A stretch of 8,881 bases of DNA from an uncultured Oscillospiraceae bacterium (GTDB taxonomy: Bacteria > Bacillota > Clostridia > Oscillospirales > Oscillospiraceae), in assembly GCA_900756495.1 (NCBI GenBank), contig CAAEKI010000122.1, positions 1 through 8,881 of the forward strand. Reading direction: 5' to 3'. The position numbers and the translations under genes were made by a program. Below, in pieces: positions 1-7,354 of the stretch (position 1 is the stretch's first letter; each line of letters begins with the position of its first letter). Under the pieces are notes generated by a model, which was not told the DNA's origin, ran no database searches, and worked only from the letters and a program-made list of their open reading frames with translations.

Positions 1-217
1 CGTGCGCTCCGGCCGGGGCCGCCGTGGCCGGCGGCATATGGGGAGCTCCCCCCACCATCCCCGCCGGCTCACCGTTGGCCGCCTCAATCTCATGCTCCAT
101 ATCGTCCTCCATCCCTGCCGGCGTCTCGGCCATCAGGGCGTTGGACAGAGCCTGGACCTCCTGTAAAATTGCCTCGTGGGGGTTCAGCAGCACCCCATCG
201 GCGTTGACTTCGCTCAT
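1..217 (-). CDS. Unrecognised eut-operon protein, N-terminal part, runs off the left edge
   Basis: I do not recognise this gene. Only the first 72 residues are in the window. It starts at an ATG that overlaps the eutE stop as ATGA, so it is translated with eutE and belongs to the operon. Residues about 10-31 (LLNPHEAILQEVQALSNALM) could form an amphipathic helix. Residues 32-50 are acidic and rich in Met and Glu. From about residue 50 the chain becomes low-complexity Gly/Ala/Pro/Met sequence, which looks like a flexible linker. No BMC shell domain, PduL, EutT or EutQ signature is visible in this part. A short helix followed by a linker is the layout of an encapsulation peptide or of an extended shell protein, but that is inference. 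The start is well supported; the function is unknown. Confidence 0.75.
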   Translation of the reverse strand, partial: MSEVNADGVLLNPHEAILQEVQALSNALMAETPAGMEDDMEHEIEAANGEPAGMVGGAPHMPPATAAPAGAH

Positions 218-1683
218 ACGTTCAATCTCCGGAGGATCTGAGCCACCAGGGCCTCCAGGTCAGAGGCGCTGGCCAGCGGCCTCGCCGGCTCATACGGAGC
301 TGACGCAGCTCCCCGCCGGATCTCCTCCAGCTCCCGAACGCCCCAAGCCACACGCTTGATGTTGATGAGATCCAGCGGCCCGATGTTGTTGGAGCTGGAC
401 GATCCGCCTACCGCACCGCAGCCCAGAGTAAGCGCGGGGAACAGGCAGGTTGTAGCCCCAATACCTCCCAGGGCGGAAGGGGTGTTCACCAGCACCCGGC
501 TGGCAGGCACCTCCTGGGCAAAGCGGCGAACGACGCTCTCGTCCTCACAGTGGATGGAGAAGGTATGACCCGCCCCCTCCCACTCCAGGATCTCCACACA
601 GCGGCGAAGAACCGCCTCTTCATCCCGCTCCACGTAATAGGCCAGAATCAGGCCCAGCTTCTCGTTGGAATAGGGATAGCCCCGGCCCACGCCGGTCTCC
701 CGGGCCACCAGGACCCTGGCGGTGGCCGGCACGCCGTCCAGTCCGGCCAGTTTGGCCACGGTCTCCACGCTCTTGCCAACGATAGCGGGATTCATGGTGC
801 CGTTGGCGCGAAGGATAAACTTGGAGAGCTTTTTGTGCTCCTCGTCAGAGAGCACATAAGCCCCCTGTGCCTTCAGTTCCGACGTCACCGCCCGCTCCAG
901 CTCCTCCGTGACAATCACGCTCTGTTCGCTGGCACAGATGGTTCCATTGTCAAAGGTCTTGGAGTCCAGAATGCGCTTTACGGCCAAGCGCACGTCTGCG
1001 GTACGGTGGATATAGGCCGGACCGTTGCCCGCCCCTACGCCGATGGCCGGAGTGCCGCTGGAGTAGGCCGCTTTCACCATGGCCCCGCCGCCGGTAGCCA
1101 GAATCAGCCGGGTGTGGTCATGTTTCATCAGCTCCTGAGTGGCCTCCAGCGTGGGTGTGGTGATGCAGGAAACTGCTCCGGCCGGAGCGCCGGCCGCCTC
1201 GGCCGCACGCCGGACGATGTTGACCGTCTCCAAAATACAGTTCACCGCGCTGGGATGGGGCGAAAAGATGATGGGATTTCCCGCCTTCATACAGATCATT
1301 GCCTTGTAAATGACTGTGGATGTGGGGTTTGTGGAAGGTACCAGTCCCGCCACTATTCCCACCGGCACGCCGATGTCAACCGTCCGCTTCTCCCTGTCCT
1401 CCGCCAGGATGCCGTGGGTCTTCTCGTCCTTGATGGCATCATACAGGGTCAGCGCGGCAAAGCGGTTTTTAATCTCCTTGTCAGCCGGGATGCCGAAGCC
1501 GGTCTCCTCGACCGCCATATCGGCCAATCTGCGGGCGTGTTCCGCCGCCGCGCAGGAGATGGCCGCTGTTATTTTGTCCAGGTCGGCCTGGCTCATGCGC
1601 TCCAGCACCCGCTGGGCCTGCCGGGCCTGCCGGATGAGGCCCCGCACCTCCTGAATCGAACGCAAATCTTTGTCCAGTTCCAT
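214..1683 (-). CDS. eutE: CoA-acylating acetaldehyde dehydrogenase EutE
   Basis: Oxidises acetaldehyde to acetyl-CoA with NAD and CoA inside the ethanolamine microcompartment. The 489-residue protein belongs to the acylating aldehyde dehydrogenase family. The catalytic cysteine is Cys250 in the stretch FDNGTICASEQSVIV. The nucleotide-binding segments VPSTNPTSTVIYKA (about 115-128) and ATGGGAMVKAAYSSGTPAIG (196-215) are typical of the family. A small-residue linker (about 456-471) is followed by a C-terminal amphipathic helix (472-489, DLEALVAQILRRL). This helix resembles the encapsulation peptides that target enzymes to microcompartment shells. The E. coli enzyme instead carries such a helix at its N-terminus and is somewhat shorter. 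The ATG start has a strong AAGGAGGT site (1687-1694). The stop overlaps the next gene as ATGA. A general annotation as aldehyde dehydrogenase of another BMC type is possible, but the neighbours fix it as eut. Confidence 0.95.
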   Translation of the reverse strand: MELDKDLRSIQEVRGLIRQARQAQRVLERMSQADLDKITAAISCAAAEHARRLADMAVEETGFGIPADKEIKNRFAALTLYDAIKDEKTHGILAEDREKRTVDIGVPVGIVAGLVPSTNPTSTVIYKAMICMKAGNPIIFSPHPSAVNCILETVNIVRRAAEAAGAPAGAVSCITTPTLEATQELMKHDHTRLILATGGGAMVKAAYSSGTPAIGVGAGNGPAYIHRTADVRLAVKRILDSKTFDNGTICASEQSVIVTEELERAVTSELKAQGAYVLSDEEHKKLSKFILRANGTMNPAIVGKSVETVAKLAGLDGVPATARVLVARETGVGRGYPYSNEKLGLILAYYVERDEEAVLRRCVEILEWEGAGHTFSIHCEDESVVRRFAQEVPASRVLVNTPSALGGIGATTCLFPALTLGCGAVGGSSSSNNIGPLDLINIKRVAWGVRELEEIRRGAASAPYEPARPLASASDLEALVAQILRRLNV

Positions 1684-1706
1684 AACATACCTCCTTGGGG
1701 AAAGAT

Positions 1707-1725
1707 GGGCGGCCGGTGTCCGCCC
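1707..1725. other. Small GC-rich hairpin between eutL and eutE
   Basis: GGGCGG and CCGCCC form a 6-bp inverted repeat around a 7-base loop, in the 71-base gap between the eutL stop and the eutE start. No U-run follows on either strand, so it is not an intrinsic terminator. It could affect mRNA processing or stability, or could be chance in GC-rich DNA. Confidence 0.25.
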
Positions 1726-1754
1726 CCGCGGCTCTTGTGCGCTTCGTTCCCCGC

Positions 1755-2408
1755 CTATACCTCTCTGGGGCGCTGGGCCACCGCTTTTACCGCCTCGGCA
1801 AAGGCGGACGCCGCCGCATTGCAGGCGGATTGGGTGCCGGTGAGAAGCCCGCCCCCAAAGTTTGTCTCACTGGGCGGCTCAAACAGCGCCACCAGCTCCA
1901 CATCGCTGGCCTTCATGGCCTCGTCCAGCCCTACCACCGCCTCCAGCGGGGGTGCGATGAGATAGGCCAGCGCCTCCCCCTCCTTTACCCCGGCGGTTTT
2001 GGACAGGTAGCTGCCGGTCCGCGAAACCGTGTGCGCAAAGTAGATAACCGAGTCGTCCTCGTTGGCCGAGCGGAATCCCACGCCGCTCTCCATAAAGTCC
2101 ACGCAGGAACGCAGGCCGCTCTGTACCTCTGCCGGGTTGGGACCGGCGAGAATCCCAATGACCTCGCCCGCCAGCTTGGTGCTGGCGTTGGCCGCTCCGG
2201 CGTAAAGGCTCCGTCCGTATACCACCTCTACAGCGGCGGCCTTTGTGGCCTCATCCAGCGCGCAGTAGGTTACATCATCGCTGTCAGCGGTGATGATGCC
2301 GATGGAGCGGTACTCCGGGGGCAGCCCCAGCTTTTCGGCCAGCGTCTCGCTGACATTTGCAATGGTGTGGGTCGCAAGTACTTTGGCTGGAAGTAAATCT
2401 CCTGTCAT
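1755..2408 (-). CDS. eutL: Ethanolamine microcompartment trimeric shell protein EutL
   Basis: Shell protein with two tandem BMC domains that trimerises into a pseudohexameric tile of the ethanolamine microcompartment. It is thought to gate passage of larger molecules. The length of 217 residues matches the family (about 219). Recognisable conserved stretches are TADSDDVTY (40-48), VEVVYGRSLYAGAA (60-73), the GPNPAEV turn (89-95), VSRTGSYLS (128-136), YLIAPPLEA (149-157) and EPPSETNF (177-184), all in EutL order. The ATG start is preceded by GAGGTGA, which is formed from the last codons and stop of eutC. The two genes are therefore only a few bases apart and probably coupled. EutL is characteristic of ethanolamine loci rather than other BMC loci and helps fix the identity of the operon. 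No anomaly was seen. Confidence 0.96.
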   Translation of the reverse strand: MTGDLLPAKVLATHTIANVSETLAEKLGLPPEYRSIGIITADSDDVTYCALDEATKAAAVEVVYGRSLYAGAANASTKLAGEVIGILAGPNPAEVQSGLRSCVDFMESGVGFRSANEDDSVIYFAHTVSRTGSYLSKTAGVKEGEALAYLIAPPLEAVVGLDEAMKASDVELVALFEPPSETNFGGGLLTGTQSACNAAASAFAEAVKAVAQRPREV

Positions 2409-2412
2409 CGTA

Positions 2413-3294
2413 TCACCTCAGATCAATGCCGCTGGCCTTTTTCTCCAGCATGGTTTTTATCAGTTCCGCAATGTGGGCACCCGCTTCCACGGCGGTGGTG
2501 CCCTGTTTGTGAATATTGGAAACAACAGTCCGTTTGGACTCGGGAATTCCGATATAGGGCTTATAGGTGAGGTAGGCCGACATGGACTCCGCCGTCACCA
2601 GGCCGGGCCGCTCTCCAACCAGCATGCACACCACCTCGGCCCCCGTGAGATCTCCGATGTGGTCCGAGGCCCCGACCCGGCAGTATTTCACAAAGAGAAC
2701 TTTGCCCGGCTCAATACCGTAGCCCTTTAAACCGGCCCTGATTGCCTCCATACAGTCCACGGCATTGGCCTCAATGGCCGCGGAACTGAGCCCGTCTCCC
2801 ACTACCAGAGCAACCTTCGGGCTCTGCCCAAACGTACTTTTGATAATGCCCTGGTTCTGTTCGTCAAAGCGGCGGCCCCTGTCGGGCCGGGTCAGGTACT
2901 CATCTTTGTCCGCACAGAGCGTCTGGGTAAACACCCAGCCGTTTTTGTCCACAAACGCCTCGTCCACATGGGAAAAGACAGAATCCTGGGCGGCGGCGTG
3001 GTCGGCCCGTACCCGGAGCATGGTAATGGTCTTGTAGCGGGCCCCCGCCCGGCCCACGCCGAGGCGCGCGGGTGTCTTCAGCTTGAGATCCAGGAAAGCA
3101 GGGCCGTTTCGGGGATTGGGCACCAGGTACTGCCTTCTGAGATCGATCTCTGAAATGTCATCCAGGCAGCCGCTTGTTCTCCCCTCGGGCTCCATTGGAT
3201 GGTAATCCGATCCCTTTACCTGAGGGGTGGGGGCCTGCCCCGCCAGTTCGGCCACCATGCGCTCCACCATGGCGCGCAGTTCGCGTTCGTTCAT
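2413..3294 (-). CDS. eutC: Ethanolamine ammonia-lyase small subunit EutC
   Basis: Small (light) subunit of adenosylcobalamin-dependent ethanolamine ammonia-lyase. With EutB it converts ethanolamine to acetaldehyde and ammonia and helps hold the B12 cofactor. The 293-residue protein is the usual length. Residues 1-20 ([20 protein letters not shown]) form an amphipathic helix, followed by a Pro/Thr/Gly linker to about residue 44. The EutC N-terminus is known in Salmonella to direct the enzyme into the microcompartment, so this helix is probably the encapsulation signal. Conserved catalytic-domain stretches are [14 protein letters not shown] (164-177), [13 protein letters not shown] (206-218) and LVGERPGL (225-232). 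The ATG has a GAGGTG site six bases upstream. It lies 46 bases after eutB, and its stop forms the ribosome site of eutL. Confidence 0.96.
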   Translation of the reverse strand: MNERELRAMVERMVAELAGQAPTPQVKGSDYHPMEPEGRTSGCLDDISEIDLRRQYLVPNPRNGPAFLDLKLKTPARLGVGRAGARYKTITMLRVRADHAAAQDSVFSHVDEAFVDKNGWVFTQTLCADKDEYLTRPDRGRRFDEQNQGIIKSTFGQSPKVALVVGDGLSSAAIEANAVDCMEAIRAGLKGYGIEPGKVLFVKYCRVGASDHIGDLTGAEVVCMLVGERPGLVTAESMSAYLTYKPYIGIPESKRTVVSNIHKQGTTAVEAGAHIAELIKTMLEKKASGIDLR

Positions 3295-3340
3295 ATTGTC
3301 ACCTCAATTGTATCGGTCGGGCAGCCGCCCGCCGTTTCCC

Positions 3341-4705
3341 TCACGCCAGCAGAATGGATGCGTCCCCCGCCAAGGCAGTCAGTCTGTTGTCCTCCACAAA
3401 GCCCATCTTCTCCAGCCAGCGCTGGAAGGGGGCGATGGCGGTGAGGCCGAACATCTCGCGGAGGGCCGCCGTCTCATGGAAGCCGGTGGTCTGATAGTTG
3501 AGCATCACGTCGTCTCCGTGTGGGATGCCCATGAAATAGTTGCACCCGGCGGTGGTCAGCAGGACGGCCAGATCCTCAATATCGCTCTGGTCGGCCTTCA
3601 TGTGGTTGGTGTAGCAGGCGTCGCAGCCCATGGGAATGCCTGTGAGCTTCCCCATAAAGTGATCCTCCAGGCCCGCCCGGATGACCTGCTTGGAGTTATA
3701 GAGGTACTCCGGTCCGATAAATCCCACCACCGTATTCACCAAAAACGGCTGGAATCGCTTGGCAAAGCCGTAGCAGCGGGCCTCCATGACCACCTGATCG
3801 GCGCCGTGGTGGGCCTCGGAGGAGAGCTCGGACCCCTGGCCGGTCTCAAAGTACATGACATTCGGACCTACGGCAGTTCCGTCCCGAAGGGCCAGCTGGC
3901 GGGCCTCCTCGATGAGCTTGCCGTCCAGACCGAACGCCTCGTTGCCCTTTTGGGATCCGGCGATGGACTGGAAGATCAGATCACAGGGCGCCCCCTGCCT
4001 TACCGCCTCCATTTGGGTGGTCACGTGGGCCAGGACGCAGATCTGCGTGGGGATTTCCCAGCGGTTGCGAATTTCGTGGAACCGGTCCAGCACCCGGCGC
4101 ACGCTTTCCACTGAATCGTCCACCGGATTGAGGCCCAGCACCGCATCCCCGGCTCCATAGGTGAGGCCCTCCAGCAGGGAGGCCATAATGCCGTCCGGAT
4201 CGTCGGTGGGATGGTTGGGCTGGAGACGGCAGGACAGCGTGCCCGGCTCGCCGATGGTGGTGTTGCAGTGCGCTGTGACCACCATCTTCTTGGCCGCATA
4301 GATGAGATCCATATTGCTCATAAGCTTTGCCACGGCGGCAATCATTTCTGCCGTGAGCCCCCGGCTCACCCGCCGGATGTCTGCACTGTCATGCCTCTCG
4401 TCCAGCAGCCACTCCCGCAGCTCGGATACCGTCCAGTTCTTGATCTCGTCGTAGATTTTCTCATTCACATCGTCCTGAATGATGCGGGTGACCTCGTCCT
4501 CCTCATAGGGGACGGCAGGGTTGTTGCGCAGGTCGGAAAGGGTGAGGTTGGACACTACCACCTTGGCCGCCACCCGTTCTTCGGCGGTCTCGGCGGCAAT
4601 GCCCGCCAGGGAATCCCCCGACTTTACCTCGTTGGCCTTTGCCAGAGCGTCCTTCACCGACTTGAATTCATAGACATGCCCCAGCAGTTTGGTTTTGAGT
4701 ATCAT
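3341..4705 (-). CDS. eutB: Ethanolamine ammonia-lyase large subunit EutB
   Basis: Large (heavy) catalytic subunit of ethanolamine ammonia-lyase (EC 4.3.1.7), a TIM-barrel B12 enzyme that deaminates ethanolamine to acetaldehyde by a radical mechanism. The 454 residues match the family length with no insertion. Residues known as active-site residues in the E. coli enzyme occur at identical numbers here: Arg160 and Gln162 (in LSCRLQPNHP), Asn193 (in GLNPVDD), Glu287 (in YFETGQGSE) and Asp362 (in GCDACYTNH). The enzyme should therefore be active. The ATG start has an AAGGGAG ribosome site about eight bases upstream. It lies 39 bases behind eutA, whose product reactivates it, and directly ahead of its partner eutC. 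No encapsulation helix is seen at its own N-terminus, so it probably enters the compartment bound to EutC. Confidence 0.98.
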   Translation of the reverse strand: MILKTKLLGHVYEFKSVKDALAKANEVKSGDSLAGIAAETAEERVAAKVVVSNLTLSDLRNNPAVPYEEDEVTRIIQDDVNEKIYDEIKNWTVSELREWLLDERHDSADIRRVSRGLTAEMIAAVAKLMSNMDLIYAAKKMVVTAHCNTTIGEPGTLSCRLQPNHPTDDPDGIMASLLEGLTYGAGDAVLGLNPVDDSVESVRRVLDRFHEIRNRWEIPTQICVLAHVTTQMEAVRQGAPCDLIFQSIAGSQKGNEAFGLDGKLIEEARQLALRDGTAVGPNVMYFETGQGSELSSEAHHGADQVVMEARCYGFAKRFQPFLVNTVVGFIGPEYLYNSKQVIRAGLEDHFMGKLTGIPMGCDACYTNHMKADQSDIEDLAVLLTTAGCNYFMGIPHGDDVMLNYQTTGFHETAALREMFGLTAIAPFQRWLEKMGFVEDNRLTALAGDASILLA

Positions 4706-4744
4706 GTGATCGCTCCCTTGCAGCGGAGACAGCTCCCCGCTCTC

Positions 4745-6163
4745 CTATTGATTGAATACCAGTGTCTTGATCACCACGGGCAGCACCGTCCCATTCGCCA
4801 CCGGCGCGCCGATGTCGATGTAGTCGCCGTTATCCACCCCCACGCCGTCCAGGCACAGGAGGGGCCCCGAAGCCAGCTGGGACAGCGTCTGCCCCAGCAC
4901 CTTGGCCATGTCGGCCTCTACGACGACCACAGGGAAAAATCCGTGTTCCCGCAGGGCTTCCAGCCCCTCAAAGATTCCCTGGGCCAGCTCCTGAACCCGG
5001 TGGTAGGCCGGGTTCTTTTCTCCGCGCAGGCCCAGCGCCGTCTGCGTAAGCCCTCCCTCGTCGGAGAACCACTTCACCTTCTCACGGATGGCGGCGGCCA
5101 GGGTCCCGGCGCCGCCCCGCTCCTCGGCCTCAGTCAGCTTGAGAATGGGAAGATTCTTCAGTGGGAAGGAGATGCCGCGGTAAAAGATGGTGGATCCGGA
5201 GATGTCGGTGGAGTGGCTGCCGGCCCCCACCACCGTTGCCCGGATGGTCTCGGTCCCCCGGCGCAGCTCCGCAGAGCGGAACGAGGCCGAATCCCGTATG
5301 GCCCGGCCCAGCAGCACCCCAATGTCTCCATAGGTCCGCCAGTCGCCCTGCGGGTCGTAGATACAGTCGGCCACTCCGCCGGAGAAGGAGACCACCGGAG
5401 CAGGGGCGGGCTTCCAGTGTGTCCCCTGCGTGGTAAAGTAGTCCAGCCGCTCTGTACCGGGCCGCAGCCCCGCCGCCTGCTCCAGCGCGGCAACCATATC
5501 CCCAATAACCGGAGCCAAATCGTCGGGGGTGACTGTCTGTCCCACGCGGAGGGGACGACCCGCCTGCTCCAGCCAGCGTTGGAGCTTTGGCGAAAGGTAG
5601 TTGATACTTCCGTCCCGGTCCACCTTAATCAGCCGCCCGCCCACGTCCAGGCACCCGGTGGCGGTCAGCTCTCCCTTCTCGTACAGCGCCAGATTGGAGG
5701 TTCCCCCGCCAATGTCGAAGTGTAATACCTGGCACCTTTTCTCCTTTGAGTATTCATCCGCTCCAGCGCCCCGGGCAGCCAGAATAGACTCCAGATCGGG
5801 CCCCGCGGTAGCCACCACAAAGTCCCCCGCGAATTCGGACAGGGCCCGCAGCACCTCCCGGGCGTTTTCCTTCCGGGCCGTTTCACCGGTGATGATGACC
5901 GCACCGGTACCGACCTGCTCCTTTCGATAGCCGGATTTCCGGTACTCCTCCTCCACGATGGACCGCACCCCCTCAGCGTCAATGACGGTATCGGAGAGAA
6001 GCGGCGTAAAATGGATGTCGCTGCGGTAGAGCACCTCCCGGGCCGCAATGGAAATGCGGGGCACCGAAAAGGGGTTGGCCCGGTTCTCCAGCGTAAGTTT
6101 GGAAATGACCAGCTGCGTCGTCGAGGTCCCGATATCAATGCCCACCGAAAAAAGTTCTTCCAA
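4745..6163 (-). CDS. eutA: Ethanolamine ammonia-lyase reactivating factor EutA
   Basis: Chaperone-like ATPase that exchanges damaged cobalamin in ethanolamine ammonia-lyase for intact adenosylcobalamin. The 472-residue protein is close to the family length. It shows the actin/Hsp70-type nucleotide-binding fold: phosphate-1 motif GIDIGTSTTQ (8-17), phosphate-2 motif HFDIGGGTSN (148-157), SFSGGVAD (259-266) and VVGAGSHSTDISG (311-323). The start is a TTG, with only two bases separating it from the eutG stop. The family-conserved SVGIDIG begins at residue 6, so a later start would cut into the fold. The likely ribosome site, AAGGAG, lies inside the 3' end of eutG, eleven bases upstream. The weak start and near-contact suggest translational coupling to eutG. 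It directly precedes eutBC, its substrate. Confidence 0.96.
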   Translation of the reverse strand: MEELFSVGIDIGTSTTQLVISKLTLENRANPFSVPRISIAAREVLYRSDIHFTPLLSDTVIDAEGVRSIVEEEYRKSGYRKEQVGTGAVIITGETARKENAREVLRALSEFAGDFVVATAGPDLESILAARGAGADEYSKEKRCQVLHFDIGGGTSNLALYEKGELTATGCLDVGGRLIKVDRDGSINYLSPKLQRWLEQAGRPLRVGQTVTPDDLAPVIGDMVAALEQAAGLRPGTERLDYFTTQGTHWKPAPAPVVSFSGGVADCIYDPQGDWRTYGDIGVLLGRAIRDSASFRSAELRRGTETIRATVVGAGSHSTDISGSTIFYRGISFPLKNLPILKLTEAEERGGAGTLAAAIREKVKWFSDEGGLTQTALGLRGEKNPAYHRVQELAQGIFEGLEALREHGFFPVVVVEADMAKVLGQTLSQLASGPLLCLDGVGVDNGDYIDIGAPVANGTVLPVVIKTLVFNQ

Positions 6164-6165
6164 CC

Positions 6166-7218
6166 TTATATCAGCTCCTTCAGCAGCCGCTCCAGCTCAT
6201 CTGCCGTTGCGTCTCTGGGATTGGAGGGCGTGCAGATATCATCTTTTGCTGCAGCCGCTACGGCGGCAAAATCTGCCGTTTCTCCCAGCCGGGGTGAAAT
6301 CCCCAGTTCCTCCCTCCTCCGGGTCAGGGCAGAGGACAGGGCCCGCGCCGTCCCCGAGAGGCCGCAGAGAGCGGCCAGCCGCCCGTATTTTCTTGCCGCA
6401 GATTTATCCTCCGCGTTGAAGCGGATGACGTGGGGCAGCAGCAGGGCGTTGATCCGGCCATGGGGCAGGTGAATCCGCCCTCCAAGGCTGTGCGCCAGCC
6501 CATGGCAGATACCCAGCCCTGCGGCATTGAACGCAATGCCCGCCAGGCAGGAGGCCAGCAGCATCTCTCCCTTTGCCTGCATGTCTCCTCTGTATGCGGC
6601 GGGGAGCGCCCGCCAGGCCAGTGCAAAGGCGTGCTCGGCCAGGGCGTCGCTGAAGGGGCTGGCGCCCTTTGCCACATAGCCCTCCGCAGCATGGGTGAGC
6701 ACATCCATACCCGTGTCAGCGGTGACTGCGGGCGGTACGCCCGCCAGAAATGCCTCCTCCAGCACCGCTGCGTCGGGCAGCAGCGCGTCGTCTACCAGAG
6801 GATATTTCACGCCTTTCTCTGTGTCGGTCAGAACGGCAAAGGAGGTGACCTCTGAGCCGGTCCCCGCCGTAGTCGGTACCGCCCAGAGCGGGATATGGGG
6901 CCGGCTCGAAAAATGGCGCATGGCCTTGGCACAGTCCATGGGCGAACCGCCGCCAAAGGCGACCAGCGCCTCGGGCGCGGCCTCCTCCATGGCCCGCACG
7001 CCCCCGGCCACCAATCTGAGGGGCGGGTCGGGCGTAACCTGGTCAAACAGAGAAATGGTACAGCCGGGCAGGCAGGCCTTTACCTGTTCCAGCAGACCGG
7101 ACTTATGGGCCAGAAACCCATCCGTGACTATCATGACCCGCTTTCCCGCCAGAGCTTCCAGAGCCGAAAGGGCGTTTTCTCCAAAGTAAACTGCGGGCCG
7201 CAGCATAAACTGTCTCAT
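6166..7218 (-). CDS. eutG: Iron-containing alcohol dehydrogenase EutG
   Basis: NADH-dependent, group III metal alcohol dehydrogenase. In the ethanolamine pathway it reduces part of the acetaldehyde to ethanol and regenerates NAD for EutE. From the chosen ATG the protein has 350 residues, a little shorter than E. coli EutG (about 395). Motifs are the dinucleotide loop FGGGSPMDCAK (88-98) and PTTAGTGSEVT (115-125). The four metal ligands of the family can be placed by alignment to FucO: Asp172 and His176 (TGMDVLTHAAEG), His239 and His253 (CHGLAHSLGG...LPHG), with catalytic His243. The frame stays open about 36 codons further upstream, but that stretch is the translated terminator hairpin. The ATG chosen has an AGGGGG site and starts at the family's usual N-terminus. 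It is the first eut gene here. A PduQ-like role is possible on sequence alone; context favours EutG. Confidence 0.88.
   Translation of the reverse strand: MRQFMLRPAVYFGENALSALEALAGKRVMIVTDGFLAHKSGLLEQVKACLPGCTISLFDQVTPDPPLRLVAGGVRAMEEAAPEALVAFGGGSPMDCAKAMRHFSSRPHIPLWAVPTTAGTGSEVTSFAVLTDTEKGVKYPLVDDALLPDAAVLEEAFLAGVPPAVTADTGMDVLTHAAEGYVAKGASPFSDALAEHAFALAWRALPAAYRGDMQAKGEMLLASCLAGIAFNAAGLGICHGLAHSLGGRIHLPHGRINALLLPHVIRFNAEDKSAARKYGRLAALCGLSGTARALSSALTRRREELGISPRLGETADFAAVAAAAKDDICTPSNPRDATADELERLLKELI
6175..6180 (-). promoter_or_regulatory. Ribosome binding site deciding the eutA TTG start
   Basis: AAGGAG lies within the last eutG codons, eleven bases upstream of the TTG. The spacing is long and the start codon is rare, which suggests reduced or coupled initiation. 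No ATG in frame lies near the conserved N-terminus. Confidence 0.55.
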
Positions 7219-7223
7219 GGGCA

Positions 7224-7229
7224 CCCCCT
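7224..7229 (-). promoter_or_regulatory. Ribosome binding site selecting the eutG ATG
   Basis: AGGGGG lies five bases before the ATG at 7218. It favours this start over upstream in-frame starts that would translate the terminator stem. Confidence 0.65.
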
Positions 7230-7266
7230 GAATCTGCTTAGATGGGCTTAGTATGGCAATGACGGC

Positions 7267-7316
7267 AAAAAATATAGCCCCCGCCGGAAAATTTCCAGCA
7301 GGAGCTTTTTTATTTT
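7267..7316 (-). terminator. Intrinsic terminator or attenuator just upstream of eutG
   Basis: A 15-bp stem (7276-7306) is flanked by six A on the left and six T on the right, so either strand ends in a U-run. Read as minus-strand RNA, the arms AGCUCCUGCUGGAAA and UUUCCGGCGGGGGCU pair throughout with three G-U wobbles. Read as plus-strand RNA, the same three positions become C-A mismatches. The structure is therefore best suited to stop minus-strand transcription, 49 bases before the eutG start. It may simply end the upstream regulator transcript, or it may be an attenuator that must be overcome to express eut. No clear hexaloop pair typical of EutV/ANTAR sites is visible. Confidence 0.75.
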
Positions 7317-7320
7317 GCAT

Positions 7321-7354
7321 TGACACTCCCCCGGCTTTAGCCGGGGGAGTGTCA
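7321..7354. repeat. Perfect 15-bp inverted repeat with a 4-base loop
   Basis: TGACACTCCCCCGGC and GCCGGGGGAGTGTCA are exact inverse copies around the loop TTTA. No proper U-run follows on either strand, so it is not a classical terminator. Its right end contains the stop codon of the small regulator gene, and its left end adjoins the eutG-side terminator. It sits at the switch from GC-rich to AT-rich sequence. Similar GC-rich hairpins occur near the ends of IS200/IS605 elements and in REP-type repeats, but no transposase is present here. It could also protect the 3' end of the regulator mRNA. Confidence 0.85.

Noticed and set aside
550..1965. Long plus-strand open frame (471 codons) across eutE and the end of eutL
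   Set aside because: It lies antisense to well-supported eut genes, has no domain or ribosome site, and is explained by the high GC content and codon bias of the minus-strand genes.
3300..3340. Hairpin in the eutB-eutC gap
   Set aside because: Only a five-bp GC stem with no U-run, not distinguishable from chance in this GC-rich region.
4211..5725. Long plus-strand open frame (504 codons) opposite eutB and eutA
   Set aside because: Mirror of two conserved genes. The translation is rich in His, Gly and Pro with no recognisable family.
7219..7326. N-terminal extension of EutG by about 36 residues
   Set aside because: The extension is the translated terminator stem and leader. The family N-terminus and the AGGGGG site point to the ATG at 7218.
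7267..7354. EutV/ANTAR dual-hairpin antitermination site
   Set aside because: Two hairpins are present in tandem, but neither has the six-base loop with A at position 1 and G at position 4 expected for ANTAR targets. Kept only as a possibility under the attenuator finding.
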